The position numbers and the translations under genes are program-made. Source: Vittaforma corneae ATCC 50505 (lineage: Eukaryota > Microsporidia > Nosematidae). From it: a stretch of DNA of 64,000 bases. The stretch spans positions 47,836 to 111,835 of the forward strand of contig NW_006889839.1 of NCBI RefSeq assembly GCF_000231115.1, in the 5' to 3' direction. Positions within the stretch are counted from its first letter, which is position 1. Each line of letters begins with the position of its first letter. Of the stretch, positions 18,800 to 28,908 are shown piece by piece. The notes beneath the pieces were generated by a model. The model saw only the letters and a program-made list of their open reading frames with translations. It ran no database searches and was not told where the DNA came from.

Positions 18800-20470
18800 T
18801 TAGCTTGATTTCTTACCTAAAATCATGTCTATTACGTTTTGCTTGTCTCTGTCTGTAAATCGATTATTTATCATCCTATTTGCAGATATAACAAGATCGC
18901 TCATTCGCCCTAGGACAGAAAGCTTTCCTTTGGCATGTAGCTCACTTTTCAGCGCATCTGAGCCGGTATACATTTTACTCAATGCGTTCCCGTTGTTGAC
19001 CCACATGCTTCTTGCAACACTGAATTTGAATGTATCAAAAAAATTAAAAATCAAATACTGTGCAATATTAGTTCTATCCAAGCAGTCCATGCAATTAACA
19101 CGAAACGTTACCTTAACATCGTTAAAATCACATTGTGGACTTGTGACAGAGAATGAGCTGGAATCAGGCTCTTGAATAGAATCTTCAGACCAGCCATTCT
19201 CGGACTCCAAGCGTTCAGATGAAAAATTGTCCGTATTGATGGGAATGCTCTCTTGATCTACGCTTGAAATAAAACTAGGCGTGTGAATATCAAAGTCTTC
19301 ACACACAGATTCTTGTTTGTATCCAATGTCTTGATACTTAAGATCAGAACTACCACGCTCTCTGTTCCTAAGCTCAATCATAAAAGCATTTAACTGTTTA
19401 TAAAATGTCGTTTTAATATTTTCTATATTCTCTGCATATTTATTTAGATCAAAATGAACATAATCCACGTTGTTTTCTAAACAAAGATCTTTGTACCGTT
19501 TACTTAGAATTTTTTCGTATTTTCTATGGCCCAAAAGATCAACAATAACGATTCTCCCATACCCTCTTTGAAGCTTTTCCAAGTGCTGTTTAAATGCTTT
19601 GCCATTCTTTTCTTTATTTTCATCAAAAATAATCTTGTGCGGCTTTAGAGGATCGTCTTGGGACCAGTAAAGTGGCACAGAACCTCTAAGAATAACGAAT
19701 TCAACTCTTTCGCTATCACTCTTTGTTACAAACTTTGTTTCGACAAAAAAGGATACCTTTCCAAGCTCATCAACGCCTCTACTAAGCATTCTCGTTCCAA
19801 TCTTCTTGATGGATATCCTCGAGAGAATTTTGAGGAAGTACAGCATGCCATTTTCTCTAATTGATCTGGATTCGAAATACCCGCAAATCATATTTCCGAT
19901 CACCATTTTACCAAAATCAATACTCTTTGGTTCGGCTTGCGCAAATCTGTTTGAAAATGGACTTCTCATGGCTCTGTTCTGGCTTTTAATATTCTTGAAT
20001 TTATATGGAATGTCGCCAACAGAAAGAGATTTGGCTGATGACGTATCTGCCTCAGACACTGCACAGTCACTGCTCACATGCTCCTTGAAGTTCTTGATCA
20101 TGTCGCCATTCCATAGGAAATGTTCTTCAACACTTTCAAAAGTATAATAAAAGTTTAGATTTTCAATCAAATTCTTAACATTTTCAGCCATTTCATCTTG
20201 AACCGAGTCTGTTAGTGGTAGATAGCTAACTCTTAGAACAGTGAAAATCTCATCCTTGTGAAAGGTTCCCAAACTCTCACTTTCTGAGCAGAAAAACAAG
20301 TATTTCGACTCCGAACATGTTTTTATAATACCTAAAACACACAAAAAGGGATATGAAACGACATTTTCAGATGGAGTAAGACAGGCTTTATTGTCAGGAA
20401 TGTTTACAAATCCATCGGGGCCTTCGTAGGATACTTGCTTTGTATCTGTGTCAAACAGGAGTGTTTTCAT
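18800..20470 (-). CDS. SAC-domain phosphoinositide phosphatase, soluble form
   Basis: A 556-residue protein. The catalytic P-loop of the SAC family is clear: RVNCMDCLDRTN near residue 455 (C-x5-R). Upstream family blocks include the S-R-x-S-x-x-x-I-G-T-R-M-L-S-R-G-V-D segment, and R-G-S-V-P-L-Y-W-S-Q. Such enzymes dephosphorylate PI4P and related lipids at ER/Golgi membranes. An acidic, Ser-rich insert precedes the P-loop (about 395-440). The C-terminus ends soon after the catalytic domain with no hydrophobic hairpin, unlike yeast Sac1, so it appears soluble. CCTGCCC immediately precedes the ATG. Confidence 0.85.
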   Translation of the reverse strand: MKTLLFDTDTKQVSYEGPDGFVNIPDNKACLTPSENVVSYPFLCVLGIIKTCSESKYLFFCSESESLGTFHKDEIFTVLRVSYLPLTDSVQDEMAENVKNLIENLNFYYTFESVEEHFLWNGDMIKNFKEHVSSDCAVSEADTSSAKSLSVGDIPYKFKNIKSQNRAMRSPFSNRFAQAEPKSIDFGKMVIGNMICGYFESRSIRENGMLYFLKILSRISIKKIGTRMLSRGVDELGKVSFFVETKFVTKSDSERVEFVILRGSVPLYWSQDDPLKPHKIIFDENKEKNGKAFKQHLEKLQRGYGRIVIVDLLGHRKYEKILSKRYKDLCLENNVDYVHFDLNKYAENIENIKTTFYKQLNAFMIELRNRERGSSDLKYQDIGYKQESVCEDFDIHTPSFISSVDQESIPINTDNFSSERLESENGWSEDSIQEPDSSSFSVTSPQCDFNDVKVTFRVNCMDCLDRTNIAQYLIFNFFDTFKFSVARSMWVNNGNALSKMYTGSDALKSELHAKGKLSVLGRMSDLVISANRMINNRFTDRDKQNVIDMILGKKSS

Positions 20471-20808
20471 GGGCAGGGGAGGTTGGAGTCAACAATAAAC
20501 ATATTGCAAATGCAACTAAACAGGAAGTTTGATAATTAACAAGCATGTTGGCACAATACCGTATTTGTGTTGAAGGGCAATTGCCAGATGCGAACAAACC
20601 TGTTGCTTAAATCCATATTAAAAAATTTCCATGCTATAAAATTGACGTTTTGCTATGTGCATAGAAAAGAAGTTCATCAGTAGAAGATTAAATGGAGCTT
20701 CTGTACGTTAGCATTAAAGTCAAATAGCATGTGTTTGTTTGTAGCCATTTGGTGCTTGAATTAAGCCCAGTACTATTGTCTTTCCTTTCGACTTTGATTT
20801 GATCTGCA
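20471..20808. other. Divergent intergenic region, SAC phosphatase / RING protein
   Basis: About 340 bases between two divergent starts. It carries the CCC motif of the SAC gene at its left edge. I see no gene in it. Confidence 0.4.
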
Positions 20809-21846
20809 ATGTTTCATTTCGAATTAATCGGTTGCATTCAATTTGATTGTATACCAGCCATGAAACCTGAAACACAATTTATAATACAAAATAAATTGAA
20901 AAATATGAAAGAAAAGGCATTTTTAATCATATACCTTTTCAGGATACCGTTCAAATTTTCCATAGTCCAAACCGACACTCTTTTTGAAAATACAATAAAA
21001 GTTAGTAATATTGAAATAGAAAGCCACATTGATTACCTGTCAGAGTATGGAAATGTAGTTTCCAAAGACTCAAAAAAGGATGTCAAAATGGCAAATGTCT
21101 GGATTTCCTACAATTCCAATGAAAGCCCCAACAACTATCTGTACAACATTCTCGATCATCCCTGGAATGTCCAAAGCACCAAGATCAACGATATTTTGGC
21201 CTCAAAGATACCAAACATTCAACTTTTGACGCCCCATGACGGATTGAATCCGCTGGAGTTCAAATTCAAGCAGGACAAAAACGTACAGTACTTTAATTTA
21301 GAGTCGCAGGAACATGAAAATCCCAAAATAGCAGACAAGCCTGACCCTTATAGCATTGAAAATGAAGTGTACCAGGACACTATGTACTTTGAAGCACCAA
21401 GAATCACTTTTAATATGATAAAATATCTGTTAAAATTTAGCTCATCGTCCAAGGTCGTTATGAATTACAGCGAACTTCAAAAGACACCGTTTTTGGTTAT
21501 TTTCTTTCTCCACCTGCCAATAATTTTAACTTCAATCATCATTGTGATTTTGGTTCTCTCGTTTGAATCAGGGATTACAAAAGATTTAATACAGGACGAA
21601 ATATCAAAGCTACCTTTACAAAAATATTCTGAAGACCTTGAGTTTACCGAGTGTTCAATTTGCCTTGATATTTTCCAAGTAAACGAGGAGGTGAGGGTGT
21701 TAAGCTGCAAACACTGCTTCCATAGGAACTGCATAGACTCGTGGCTGCGGTCAATGCTAAAGTGTCCAATATGCAGAAACTCGGTTACAAAGCTGGCAGA
21801 TTCACAAAATTATGAATTCTACCAATCCTTAAATAGTATACCGTAG
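20809..21846 (+). CDS. Membrane-anchored RING-H2 E3 ubiquitin ligase
   Basis: 345 residues from the first ATG (20809), or 313 from the third (20905), where the N-terminus MKEKAFLIIYLFRIPF looks like a signal peptide; the latter gives a sensible type I layout. A lumenal-type region (to about 225) has no recognised fold. A strong transmembrane helix lies at about 228-250 (VIFFLHLPIILTSIIIVILV). The C-terminal RING-H2 finger is CSICLDIF ... SCKHCFHRNC ... CPIC, all eight ligands present. Such proteins ubiquitinate membrane or cytosolic targets, often in the secretory pathway (RNF13/Tul1-like architecture). No CCC motif singles out one ATG, so the start is uncertain. Confidence 0.82.
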   Translation: MFHFELIGCIQFDCIPAMKPETQFIIQNKLKNMKEKAFLIIYLFRIPFKFSIVQTDTLFENTIKVSNIEIESHIDYLSEYGNVVSKDSKKDVKMANVWISYNSNESPNNYLYNILDHPWNVQSTKINDILASKIPNIQLLTPHDGLNPLEFKFKQDKNVQYFNLESQEHENPKIADKPDPYSIENEVYQDTMYFEAPRITFNMIKYLLKFSSSSKVVMNYSELQKTPFLVIFFLHLPIILTSIIIVILVLSFESGITKDLIQDEISKLPLQKYSEDLEFTECSICLDIFQVNEEVRVLSCKHCFHRNCIDSWLRSMLKCPICRNSVTKLADSQNYEFYQSLNSIP

Positions 21847-23375
21847 CTTTACTTTGGTATTTCATACAGAGATGCACCAATTTATACTCATCAGCACCCG
21901 TTCGAGATAAATAAACTTTTAATTGTTTTTAATTTGTGGATGCTTTACTTAAAAATTTTACAAAAATTTTCATGCTTGAGAACTTCTTTAGAAAATACCA
22001 ATGCAGGCATGGAAACTAGTCTGGCTCACATTACTATCAAATGAGCAGGCTTAGTCGTGAACACCTGCTATTGGTCTGTGCATAGGCTTTAGGATCATGC
22101 AGAGACATCTGCTAAAGTTTGATGGGAAAATGCCAAACCAAAAAAGCTTTTTTGAAATTGTCAAATTTATAAGCTTAAAAATTTTAGGAAAATTTTACTG
22201 CCACAAAACTACTCAAAACTAAGACAAAGACCATTCCAGCCATTGACAATCAAGTTCATAGTTTAGGCATGCCACACACATTGCAAATTTTTTCATACGT
22301 GATTTTAAAAATCTTTTCTGCAAAGGAGTTGAGTTGGATTTATTTTTCTTCCAAAATTTTTTTGAGCTGGGTAGAAATTTGAATATCAAAGAATGCAAGA
22401 TAGTTGAGGGTTTGCCGTCAATATTTGCGATATTTTGGCACATTTGCAGTGTCTGTAGCGCTATTTTCACTTTAAATATATTTATTCAAGGACTCTTGGG
22501 ATGACGGCTTAAAGCAAGAGAGAGTCATGCAGCAGTCCAATAGAATCATAACAGTTATTTTGTAGTTGCAAAATACCCGAAGTATATCCTGTACATAGGG
22601 CTTTATCTATGTCAAAGTGACATGGTTTATCATTTCAGCACTATGCGATCTTAATGCAATAAATCAACTATTAGCTATTGATTGATGATATTCAAAATGG
22701 GATGGACAATCACAAGGCTGGGCCATAGAATGGATATATGCCATGAATATAAAAATTATACAACACAACAATACTTTGTGACCTACTCATATAAAATGTG
22801 GTACAAGACAAGGCTACACGACTGAAACATAATAATAATGCGTAGTCTGAGTAAAAAAGGATAAAATGCAAACGTTTACTTCATTCAGTCAACTGTTTAA
22901 AATTTAATATTTCTCAATATGCCAAAGTTTATCCAAAACGAACGAATCCACGAAACACGAAAAACGGAGCGCAATTGTAAATGGTTAGCTAGCACGTTCC
23001 TGTTAAATTAAACATTTATGTTGCTTTGCTGGGCATATTTGATTAAACTAAAATTTACTTCGAAAGCTGTCAAAACGAATTGGAGCTTAGCTAAACGGCT
23101 TTTAAATTGAATATGCCAGGGGACAGCCTTAAAATGCAGCCGCAAAAATAATTCTCAGCAGATAGGATTGTTTATCTGAATTCAAAACGAAACTATTGCA
23201 ATGATGCTTGTGTCAAAGGTTTCAAGTTGATTGGCCAGATTGACTACTTACAACTCTGTTTGCATCTCAAATGTTATTTTGGCAAATAGATTTTCAGAAA
23301 TCACCAGAAGTTCTTTGTTTCAACTTTATTGATTTAAATCTGATTTAGAATATATCGAAAAATTTTTAAAACCCT
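21847..23375. other. Long intergenic region (1.5 kb) without recognised gene
   Basis: The longest gene-free stretch in the window. A minus-strand open frame at 22219-22470 opens only at GTG and has no domain signature, so I leave it out. I find no tRNA and no obvious small RNA. The right end (ACCCT before the ATG at 23376) belongs to the GATA gene. It may hold extended regulation or an unrecognised structured RNA. Confidence 0.4.
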
Positions 23376-24179
23376 ATGATTCCGGAAAGATATGATGAAA
23401 AACAACCCTCAAGAGAGAAGGTATGCTTTAACTGCTTGACCAAAGAGACTCCCCTTTGGCGAAGGTCAAAAAAAGGTGTAAATCTTTGCAATGCCTGTGG
23501 ATTATATTACAGGAACCATGGGGAACATAGGCCTATTAACAAAAAGATGGCTTATCAAAATCAAAAGAGTCTAGATAAGTCTAAATCCAAGTTTGCCTTC
23601 CTGGAAAATATTGCCATATCAGCATTGGCTGAATTAAAATCAAAAGCTAAAATGGAGTCCAGATATAGGTCAGATGAGAATATGAAGGAACGATTTGATG
23701 ATTCTCAGCTGTTTAATAAAAAATATAAGGATCGAATGGAAAATACAAACAGATTCCCACATATGAGAAGAGGCGGCATGATTGTTAGTAATGTAAGACC
23801 GAGCATACCGAATTTTGCAGAGTATGATCAAGCAGATCCCAGAACCTTTAAGGCATTGGAAAGATGCGGAAGAGCCTCAGAGTTTTATCCGGCACATAAG
23901 ACCATTCACAGAATGCCAGAATACATTCAAAATATATTTACTGGCCAAGCCAGCAATCAAAAGGCCGCCAACACAGTACCTACGGATAGAGACACATACT
24001 TGAACCAGAATAGAACGAGACAACCAAGCTGCATAGCCAGTGAAGAAGGCTTTTTGGAGTCTAATATAGTGAATAAGAAGACAACAGTGCAGTCCAAGAG
24101 TAAAGAATACAGCAATGAAAGCGAACCGAAGGATGTGGGAGATGCGGTTGATAAACTTGCCGCACTTTCGGACCAGTAA
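23376..24179 (+). CDS. GATA-type zinc-finger transcription factor
   Basis: A 267-residue protein. Residues 17-41 form one GATA finger: C-F-N-C, seventeen residues including TPLWRRSKKGVNL, then C-N-A-C-G-L-Y-Y, followed by the usual basic tail (H-R-P-I-N-K-K). This binds WGATAR-type DNA in the nucleus. The remaining 220 residues are low in recognisable structure, rich in Lys, Arg, Asn and Ser. The ATG is preceded by ACCCT. The gene sits alone after a long non-coding region, which fits a regulated factor. The target genes cannot be read from sequence. Confidence 0.88.
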   Translation: MIPERYDEKQPSREKVCFNCLTKETPLWRRSKKGVNLCNACGLYYRNHGEHRPINKKMAYQNQKSLDKSKSKFAFLENIAISALAELKSKAKMESRYRSDENMKERFDDSQLFNKKYKDRMENTNRFPHMRRGGMIVSNVRPSIPNFAEYDQADPRTFKALERCGRASEFYPAHKTIHRMPEYIQNIFTGQASNQKAANTVPTDRDTYLNQNRTRQPSCIASEEGFLESNIVNKKTTVQSKSKEYSNESEPKDVGDAVDKLAALSDQ

Positions 24180-24540
24180 GCAACATGATTGCAAAGCTGT
24201 CCAAACAACTCATGGCCAGGCAATTCGCCATTAAATACGAAGATGCTTCATTTTTACTCTCAGTATTCTTTATGTGATACCGTGAAGACTAAGGGCTATA
24301 ATAAGCACTAAAACGGGATTATTTCAGTGTTTAAAATTTACTCAAGCTGTGAGGAGGCTTTTCAACAATGCAATTTTAAGTCATGCCTACTTGCCAAAAA
24401 TACTAAAATTTTGCTTGTCAATGTTCTGTTGATTAAATGAAGCTGATGTGAAAGCTCAAAATTTTAAAATGAGCAATATAATGTTGGTTGTGAAACTTCA
24501 GTTTCAGAGTTGCCTTATGTCTATCCAAATGCATTGACGC
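24180..24540. other. Intergenic region before first secreted glutaredoxin-like gene
   Basis: About 360 bases with no called gene. No CCC run precedes the ATG at 24541, unlike most neighbours. Confidence 0.35.
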
Positions 24541-24909
24541 ATGCTACTTCACATATTTTTAATATCTATTCTTTGCTTTCAAGGCAATGGCAAATATGAT
24601 CCAAAAATTGATATTCTGATTCATAAAGATTGCAAGTACAGTCAAGCATTGAAAACTCTTCTAGACTGGAGTGGCACAGAATATGGAATTTTGGACATGG
24701 ATAAAAACATGGACTTAGTCAATCAAGACAAGCACATTCCCAAAGTGTTTATTAATGGAAAGCTCATTGGCGGGTACAGAGACTCTCTAAATATGTGGCA
24801 GTATGTATATAGAAAACTGCCCTTAGAATTGGACTTTTCAAGATTGTACAATCCCGAATATGTTATATCAAAATATTCAAAATCTGGAGAATCTGAAATT
24901 GCCAAGTGA
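24541..24909 (+). CDS. Secreted glutaredoxin-like protein, CxxS active site
   Basis: A 122-residue protein. Residues 1-15 (MLLHIFLISILCFQG) form a signal peptide. Then comes a glutaredoxin fold: strand IDILIH, active-site region KDCKYSQALKTLLDW (C-K-Y-S, a monothiol-like C-x-x-S), and the diagnostic cis-Pro block IPKVFINGKLIGGYRD. The C-terminal 30 residues are extra. Glutaredoxins reduce disulfides or glutathione adducts or hold Fe-S clusters; a secreted form would act in the secretory path or outside the cell. A related gene follows on the same strand at 25257. A non-redox chaperone or disulfide role is possible. Confidence 0.75.
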   Translation: MLLHIFLISILCFQGNGKYDPKIDILIHKDCKYSQALKTLLDWSGTEYGILDMDKNMDLVNQDKHIPKVFINGKLIGGYRDSLNMWQYVYRKLPLELDFSRLYNPEYVISKYSKSGESEIAK

Positions 24910-25256
24910 AAGTAACAAACACTTATCAAGATTTTTCACATCAACCACTGCATGCTGCATATTGTAGGTAGGATAAGGCTCGTAAGCTTGCAGGACATGG
25001 CACGACCATACACTTCGATGCAGACAAAAGGCAGGGTCTTATCGTCTTAGTCAATTTGTCCCTAGACATCCTGCATATTTTATGATAATGCCATTATGAT
25101 TGTGTCTGATCTCAGACTATTTATAAACTAATAAAGCATATAGAATTTTGAACAATATCGGGGGTTAAAGCATGTTTTGGCAAATAGTTTGTTTATTTAC
25201 GTTGTTTTATGCTGTAATATTTGAAAGTTTCATACGAAGCACTCGCACAAACATTC
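24910..25256. other. Intergenic region between the two secreted glutaredoxin-like genes
   Basis: About 350 bases; no ORF or RNA recognised. It separates two same-strand paralogue-like genes. Confidence 0.35.
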
Positions 25257-25721
25257 ATGCATCTAAAATGGCTGTTTCTGGTACTCGCCACTTTGATTGA
25301 TGGAAAAGTAGCTTATATCAATAACAACGAAGAAGCAGCAATTAAAAGGGCTGTTGAGAAAGCTGTTCACAACCTGACAGACGAGGAGCTTATGGTTCGA
25401 AATGCGGTCAAAGATGAGGGATACGAAATCTCTCCATGGGGAATTACAGTAATAATACGTGAGAATTGTTATTGGAGTAAAACAATGCTTAAGTACCTAG
25501 ATGACAGAGATGTCAAGTATAATCTTATTGTGGCAAAGGATATGGACTCAATGACGGACCTATTGCATACAATGAGACACGTCAAAAGAAAGTTCCCAGC
25601 CGTATATGTCGATGATATGTACGTTGGCGGATATGAGAAGGCACTGAACGACAGCAATTTCAATGAATGGGTAAACAATAAAGGTATTGAGAATGGCCTA
25701 GAAAAAGACAGCGTAGTTTAA
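25257..25721 (+). CDS. Secreted glutaredoxin-like protein, second member, CxxS
   Basis: A 154-residue protein from the ATG at 25257; the frame is open 12 codons further but only from TTG. The N-terminus MHLKWLFLVLATLIDG is a signal peptide. A charged helical spacer (about 25-60) precedes the glutaredoxin core: ITVIIRENCYWSKTMLKYL with C-Y-W-S, then FPAVYVDDMYVGGYEKAL, the cis-Pro and Gly-Gly block. It shares fold, export signal and C-x-x-S type with the gene at 24541 but little direct identity, so the duplication is old or they were recruited separately. Its substrate is unknown. Confidence 0.75.
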   Translation: MHLKWLFLVLATLIDGKVAYINNNEEAAIKRAVEKAVHNLTDEELMVRNAVKDEGYEISPWGITVIIRENCYWSKTMLKYLDDRDVKYNLIVAKDMDSMTDLLHTMRHVKRKFPAVYVDDMYVGGYEKALNDSNFNEWVNNKGIENGLEKDSVV

Positions 25722-25940
25722 AAATAAACAGCATTTCGCTTGGTTCTATCTACTTGTACTTTATCTGCTAGCTTTGTGCTATAAATTAACGTTACAGTAC
25801 GAAAAGTTCAATAACAGACCTCAGCAACTAATGCACGAGCTAAGATCTAAATCCATATGCTCATAACACACCAAACTACACCAAGGCCATTGGTATAAGA
25901 ACTAAAAGCACTATAACCACTTACATTTGATTCCATTAAA

Positions 25941-26660
25941 CTAAAGAGTCGTTCTATCACTTTGTCTTCTCTTTAAGATTCCATACAGCTTTCTTGTCAA
26001 GTCCATGGCATCGTTTGGCACTCTATGGCCTTTCTTAAAATCTTTGAGCTTGCAGTACAGCATAAGGTAGAATCCATCACCGCTTGCCGTTTTTTCGTTC
26101 TGTGCAATCTCAAATAGATCTTTTGAATTGTAAAATAGCTCATCTATCTTGTGGGCCATTTCGTTCGGTCCAGATTTGATGAATACCCCCTGTCTAAAAC
26201 CTAATGAGTAGTACATCCTGGCAGCCACTGGCATCATATCATCGTATGGAGAGATGTGAAGCGAAAGAATTGTGTTGTCTCTAAGCTTGTATAAGTTTTT
26301 GAGATACTGTACAGAATCCAGCATTATTTTGTAGGAGAGACCTTGGCCGCGATAATGTTCAAGTACAGTGCAGTAGTAAAAACTAAAAAAATCGTACTCT
26401 TCTCTTTTGCTGATGGAATAGCATTTGTCCTTTGAAACCATCAAAAAGGCAGCCAGCTCCTTGCCTTCTAAAAACATGAAAACTTCCTTTTTTGCTGTCT
26501 CAACCAAGGAGTCGAGATTGCCAGATGCTCCTTTGAAATATACAGCAGACAGTTTAAAGTACTTGTCTATTTGAGAATACGTCTTTATTGCTTGGTTATG
26601 AGACGGAAGCGCAATGAATTGCAGAGCACAGACAAGATTCAACCACAGTAAAAGTTTCAT
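25941..26660 (-). CDS. GNAT-fold acetyltransferase with signal peptide
   Basis: A 239-residue protein from the ATG at 26660 (seven codons further upstream opens at TTG). MKLLLWLNLVCALQFIALPS is a signal peptide. The core has the acetyl-CoA binding motif A: TVLEHYRGQGLSYKIMLD near residue 105 (R/Q-x-x-G-x-G/A), followed by S-L-H-I-S-P and M-Y-Y-S-L-G-F, the typical GNAT strand and C-terminal helix. GNAT enzymes transfer acetyl groups to amines of proteins or small molecules. Acetyl-CoA is normally cytosolic, so a secreted form suggests action in the host cell or the ER lumen. It converges with the secreted glutaredoxin-like gene. Confidence 0.72.
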   Translation of the reverse strand: MKLLLWLNLVCALQFIALPSHNQAIKTYSQIDKYFKLSAVYFKGASGNLDSLVETAKKEVFMFLEGKELAAFLMVSKDKCYSISKREEYDFFSFYYCTVLEHYRGQGLSYKIMLDSVQYLKNLYKLRDNTILSLHISPYDDMMPVAARMYYSLGFRQGVFIKSGPNEMAHKIDELFYNSKDLFEIAQNEKTASGDGFYLMLYCKLKDFKKGHRVPNDAMDLTRKLYGILKRRQSDRTTL

Positions 26661-27036
26661 TTTGAAGGCTCGGGAAGACAAAATTAATTATGAGCGAAAG
26701 TAATAAAGTATTCGACAATGGACATGCCATTTATATTTAAATAGACCAATGGCATAGTGCCAGTGTTAATACTGTGACAGGAGGTTACTGAGCTATACAA
26801 ACACCCATCGTATAGCTAGCCCTATGCTCAATAATAGTGGATAATGCATACACCATACACTATGTGAAAAGTCGTTGTTATCTTAGAAGTTTTTTCACGG
26901 TTGACAAGTATCAGTTTGGTAGCCACATATAGTTTATTTGGCACAGTCACCTTGCAACTATTAAGTGCGATGCTCTTTAGAGTATGCTTTCTTTTCTTTT
27001 TAAAATTTTACTTAATCGTCGTGCTTTTCAGCCCCG
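26661..27036. other. Divergent intergenic region, GNAT / GlyRS
   Basis: About 375 bases. The right end has AGCCCCG directly before the GlyRS ATG. Open frames reading into GlyRS in another phase are not convincing. Confidence 0.4.
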
Positions 27037-28908
27037 ATGGAAACCAAGTCACAGATCGAGCAAATTCTCAAAAGAAGATTCTTTGTAACACCAACAGGCT
27101 ATCCACCCTTGAATGGTTTCCTGGACTATGGTCCTGTACTCGCCCAAATCAAGCAGCAAATCGTCGTCGAGTACAAAAAAGTATTCTTAGACGAGGATGT
27201 TTTTGAAATCGAGCCGAGTATTGTCCTTCCTTACGAAGTTTTGAAGAACTCTGGACACGTGGATAAGTTCTGTGACGTTATTATTTCCGATGGCCAAGAT
27301 ATATTCAGGGCTGATCATTTCATTGAGGATAAAATAGGAAGCATCTTAACATTACCGATTGATATTAGGGAAAATTTTCAAGAACTAATGAAGAGAGTTA
27401 CAGAAATGAAATCTGAAATTGTCAGTGCCAAAAAGCTAAGTGCAACAACCAATACCATTAATAATTCTGTCCAGAATCTTTCATTGAATCCGGAGACCAC
27501 CCAACTAACAGAAGATGAAGTGAGTAAAATTTTGTCAAAGTTTTCATGTGCCCCTAAGCATCTGGCAGATCTGAACAAAGATGAGATTGATTTTGTTGTA
27601 AACCTTCACAATCTTTATCCGCCATCTGGAAAGCCTTTTGAGCCAGCACGCGACTTTAAGCTGATTTTCAGTCTGAACGAGAGACAGTTTCTTAGGCCAG
27701 AGCTTGCCCAATCTATGTTTACTAATTTTAGGAAGCTGTTTGAGTTGAATAACGAAAGATTGCCATTCGCCAGTCTTTGTATCGGAAGAAGTTACAGAAA
27801 TGAAATCAGCGCCCGTGGTGGAATGCTGAGGACAAAGGAATTTGAGCAGGCAGAAATTGAGTATTTTACCGAAGATGGAAATCATTCTGGATTTGAATCT
27901 GTTAGAAGCGTCCGGATGCTCATCCTTCCAAATACATGTCTAAAACCATACTCGGTAACACTCGGGGAGGCATATGACACCAAAACCATTTCATCCCAGG
28001 CAGTGTGCTACTTCCTTGCAAAGGCACAGGAATTTTGTTTGAATATTGGCATCAAGTTAGAAAACTTAAGGTATCGGCAGCACAATAAGAACGAAATGGC
28101 GCACTATGCAGATGACTGCTGGGATGTTGAAATTAAGACGCTCTCTGGATGGATTGAATGTGCTGGAATTGCTGATCGGTCAAATTTTGACTTAACAGTG
28201 CATTCCAGAGACGTAAACACGCAGGTTAAAAGATCAATACCACCTAGAGTATCATACGAAGTAGTTCCAAACAAGAGTGATTTGGGAAAGAGGCTAAAAT
28301 CCAAGTTTAAAGATTTCCAGGAATACTTATCCAATCTTGATCAAGACTTTATCGTCAGAAATACAAAGGGAAACTTCATCGATGTTGAATTTGAGGGCCA
28401 ATGTTACACATGCAGTGTGGAATCTAGGGTGATTGATTGTGAATTTTTCATTCCACGTGTGATTGAGCCGTCATTTGGTATTTCCAGGGTTCTTTATTGC
28501 TTGGTTGAACAGAGCTTTATGATTCGTGACGACAGGAATGTCCTAAGTCTTAAGCCGAAGATGTGCTATCTCCATTGTGTGATTGGCTTTTTGAAATATC
28601 TGGATGAGTTTGAGGAACCGTTGAAGACATTAAAGAATGATTTGAAAGCTCTATCTCTTCGGATTAAAATTACTGAGAGAGGATGCTCGATAGGGCGGAA
28701 GTATTCAAGCTTTGACGAGTTGGGAGTTCCCTTCTTTGTTACATTTGATTTTTTAACACCAGACGATAAACAGGTCACGATTAGAGAAAGAGACTCAATG
28801 TCGCAGATAAGGATTCCATTAGATTCAGTGGCTAGTATTTTGAGAGAGCTGGTTGACGAAAAGACCACGTGGAGTGTTTTATTTGCAAAGCATGGTATTT
28901 CCAATTAA
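27037..28908 (+). CDS. GRS1: Glycyl-tRNA synthetase
   Basis: A 623-residue class IIa enzyme of the eukaryotic alpha2 type. N-terminal RRFFVTPTGYPPLNGFLDYG (about residues 10-30) is the family start. The insertion with LHNLYPPSGKPFEPA is followed by RQFLRPELAQSMFTNF, motif 2 GRSYRNEISARGGMLRTKEF near 250, and motif 3 SFGISRVLY near 480. A C-terminal anticodon-binding domain follows. It charges tRNA-Gly in the cytosol (and possibly mitosome-related use is lost). No WHEP domain. The ATG is preceded by GCCCCG. No frame fault. Confidence 0.94.
   Translation: METKSQIEQILKRRFFVTPTGYPPLNGFLDYGPVLAQIKQQIVVEYKKVFLDEDVFEIEPSIVLPYEVLKNSGHVDKFCDVIISDGQDIFRADHFIEDKIGSILTLPIDIRENFQELMKRVTEMKSEIVSAKKLSATTNTINNSVQNLSLNPETTQLTEDEVSKILSKFSCAPKHLADLNKDEIDFVVNLHNLYPPSGKPFEPARDFKLIFSLNERQFLRPELAQSMFTNFRKLFELNNERLPFASLCIGRSYRNEISARGGMLRTKEFEQAEIEYFTEDGNHSGFESVRSVRMLILPNTCLKPYSVTLGEAYDTKTISSQAVCYFLAKAQEFCLNIGIKLENLRYRQHNKNEMAHYADDCWDVEIKTLSGWIECAGIADRSNFDLTVHSRDVNTQVKRSIPPRVSYEVVPNKSDLGKRLKSKFKDFQEYLSNLDQDFIVRNTKGNFIDVEFEGQCYTCSVESRVIDCEFFIPRVIEPSFGISRVLYCLVEQSFMIRDDRNVLSLKPKMCYLHCVIGFLKYLDEFEEPLKTLKNDLKALSLRIKITERGCSIGRKYSSFDELGVPFFVTFDFLTPDDKQVTIRERDSMSQIRIPLDSVASILRELVDEKTTWSVLFAKHGISN

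Noticed and set aside
22219..22470. Minus-strand open frame of 83 codons
   Set aside because: Opens only at GTG, has no CCC motif and no recognisable features.
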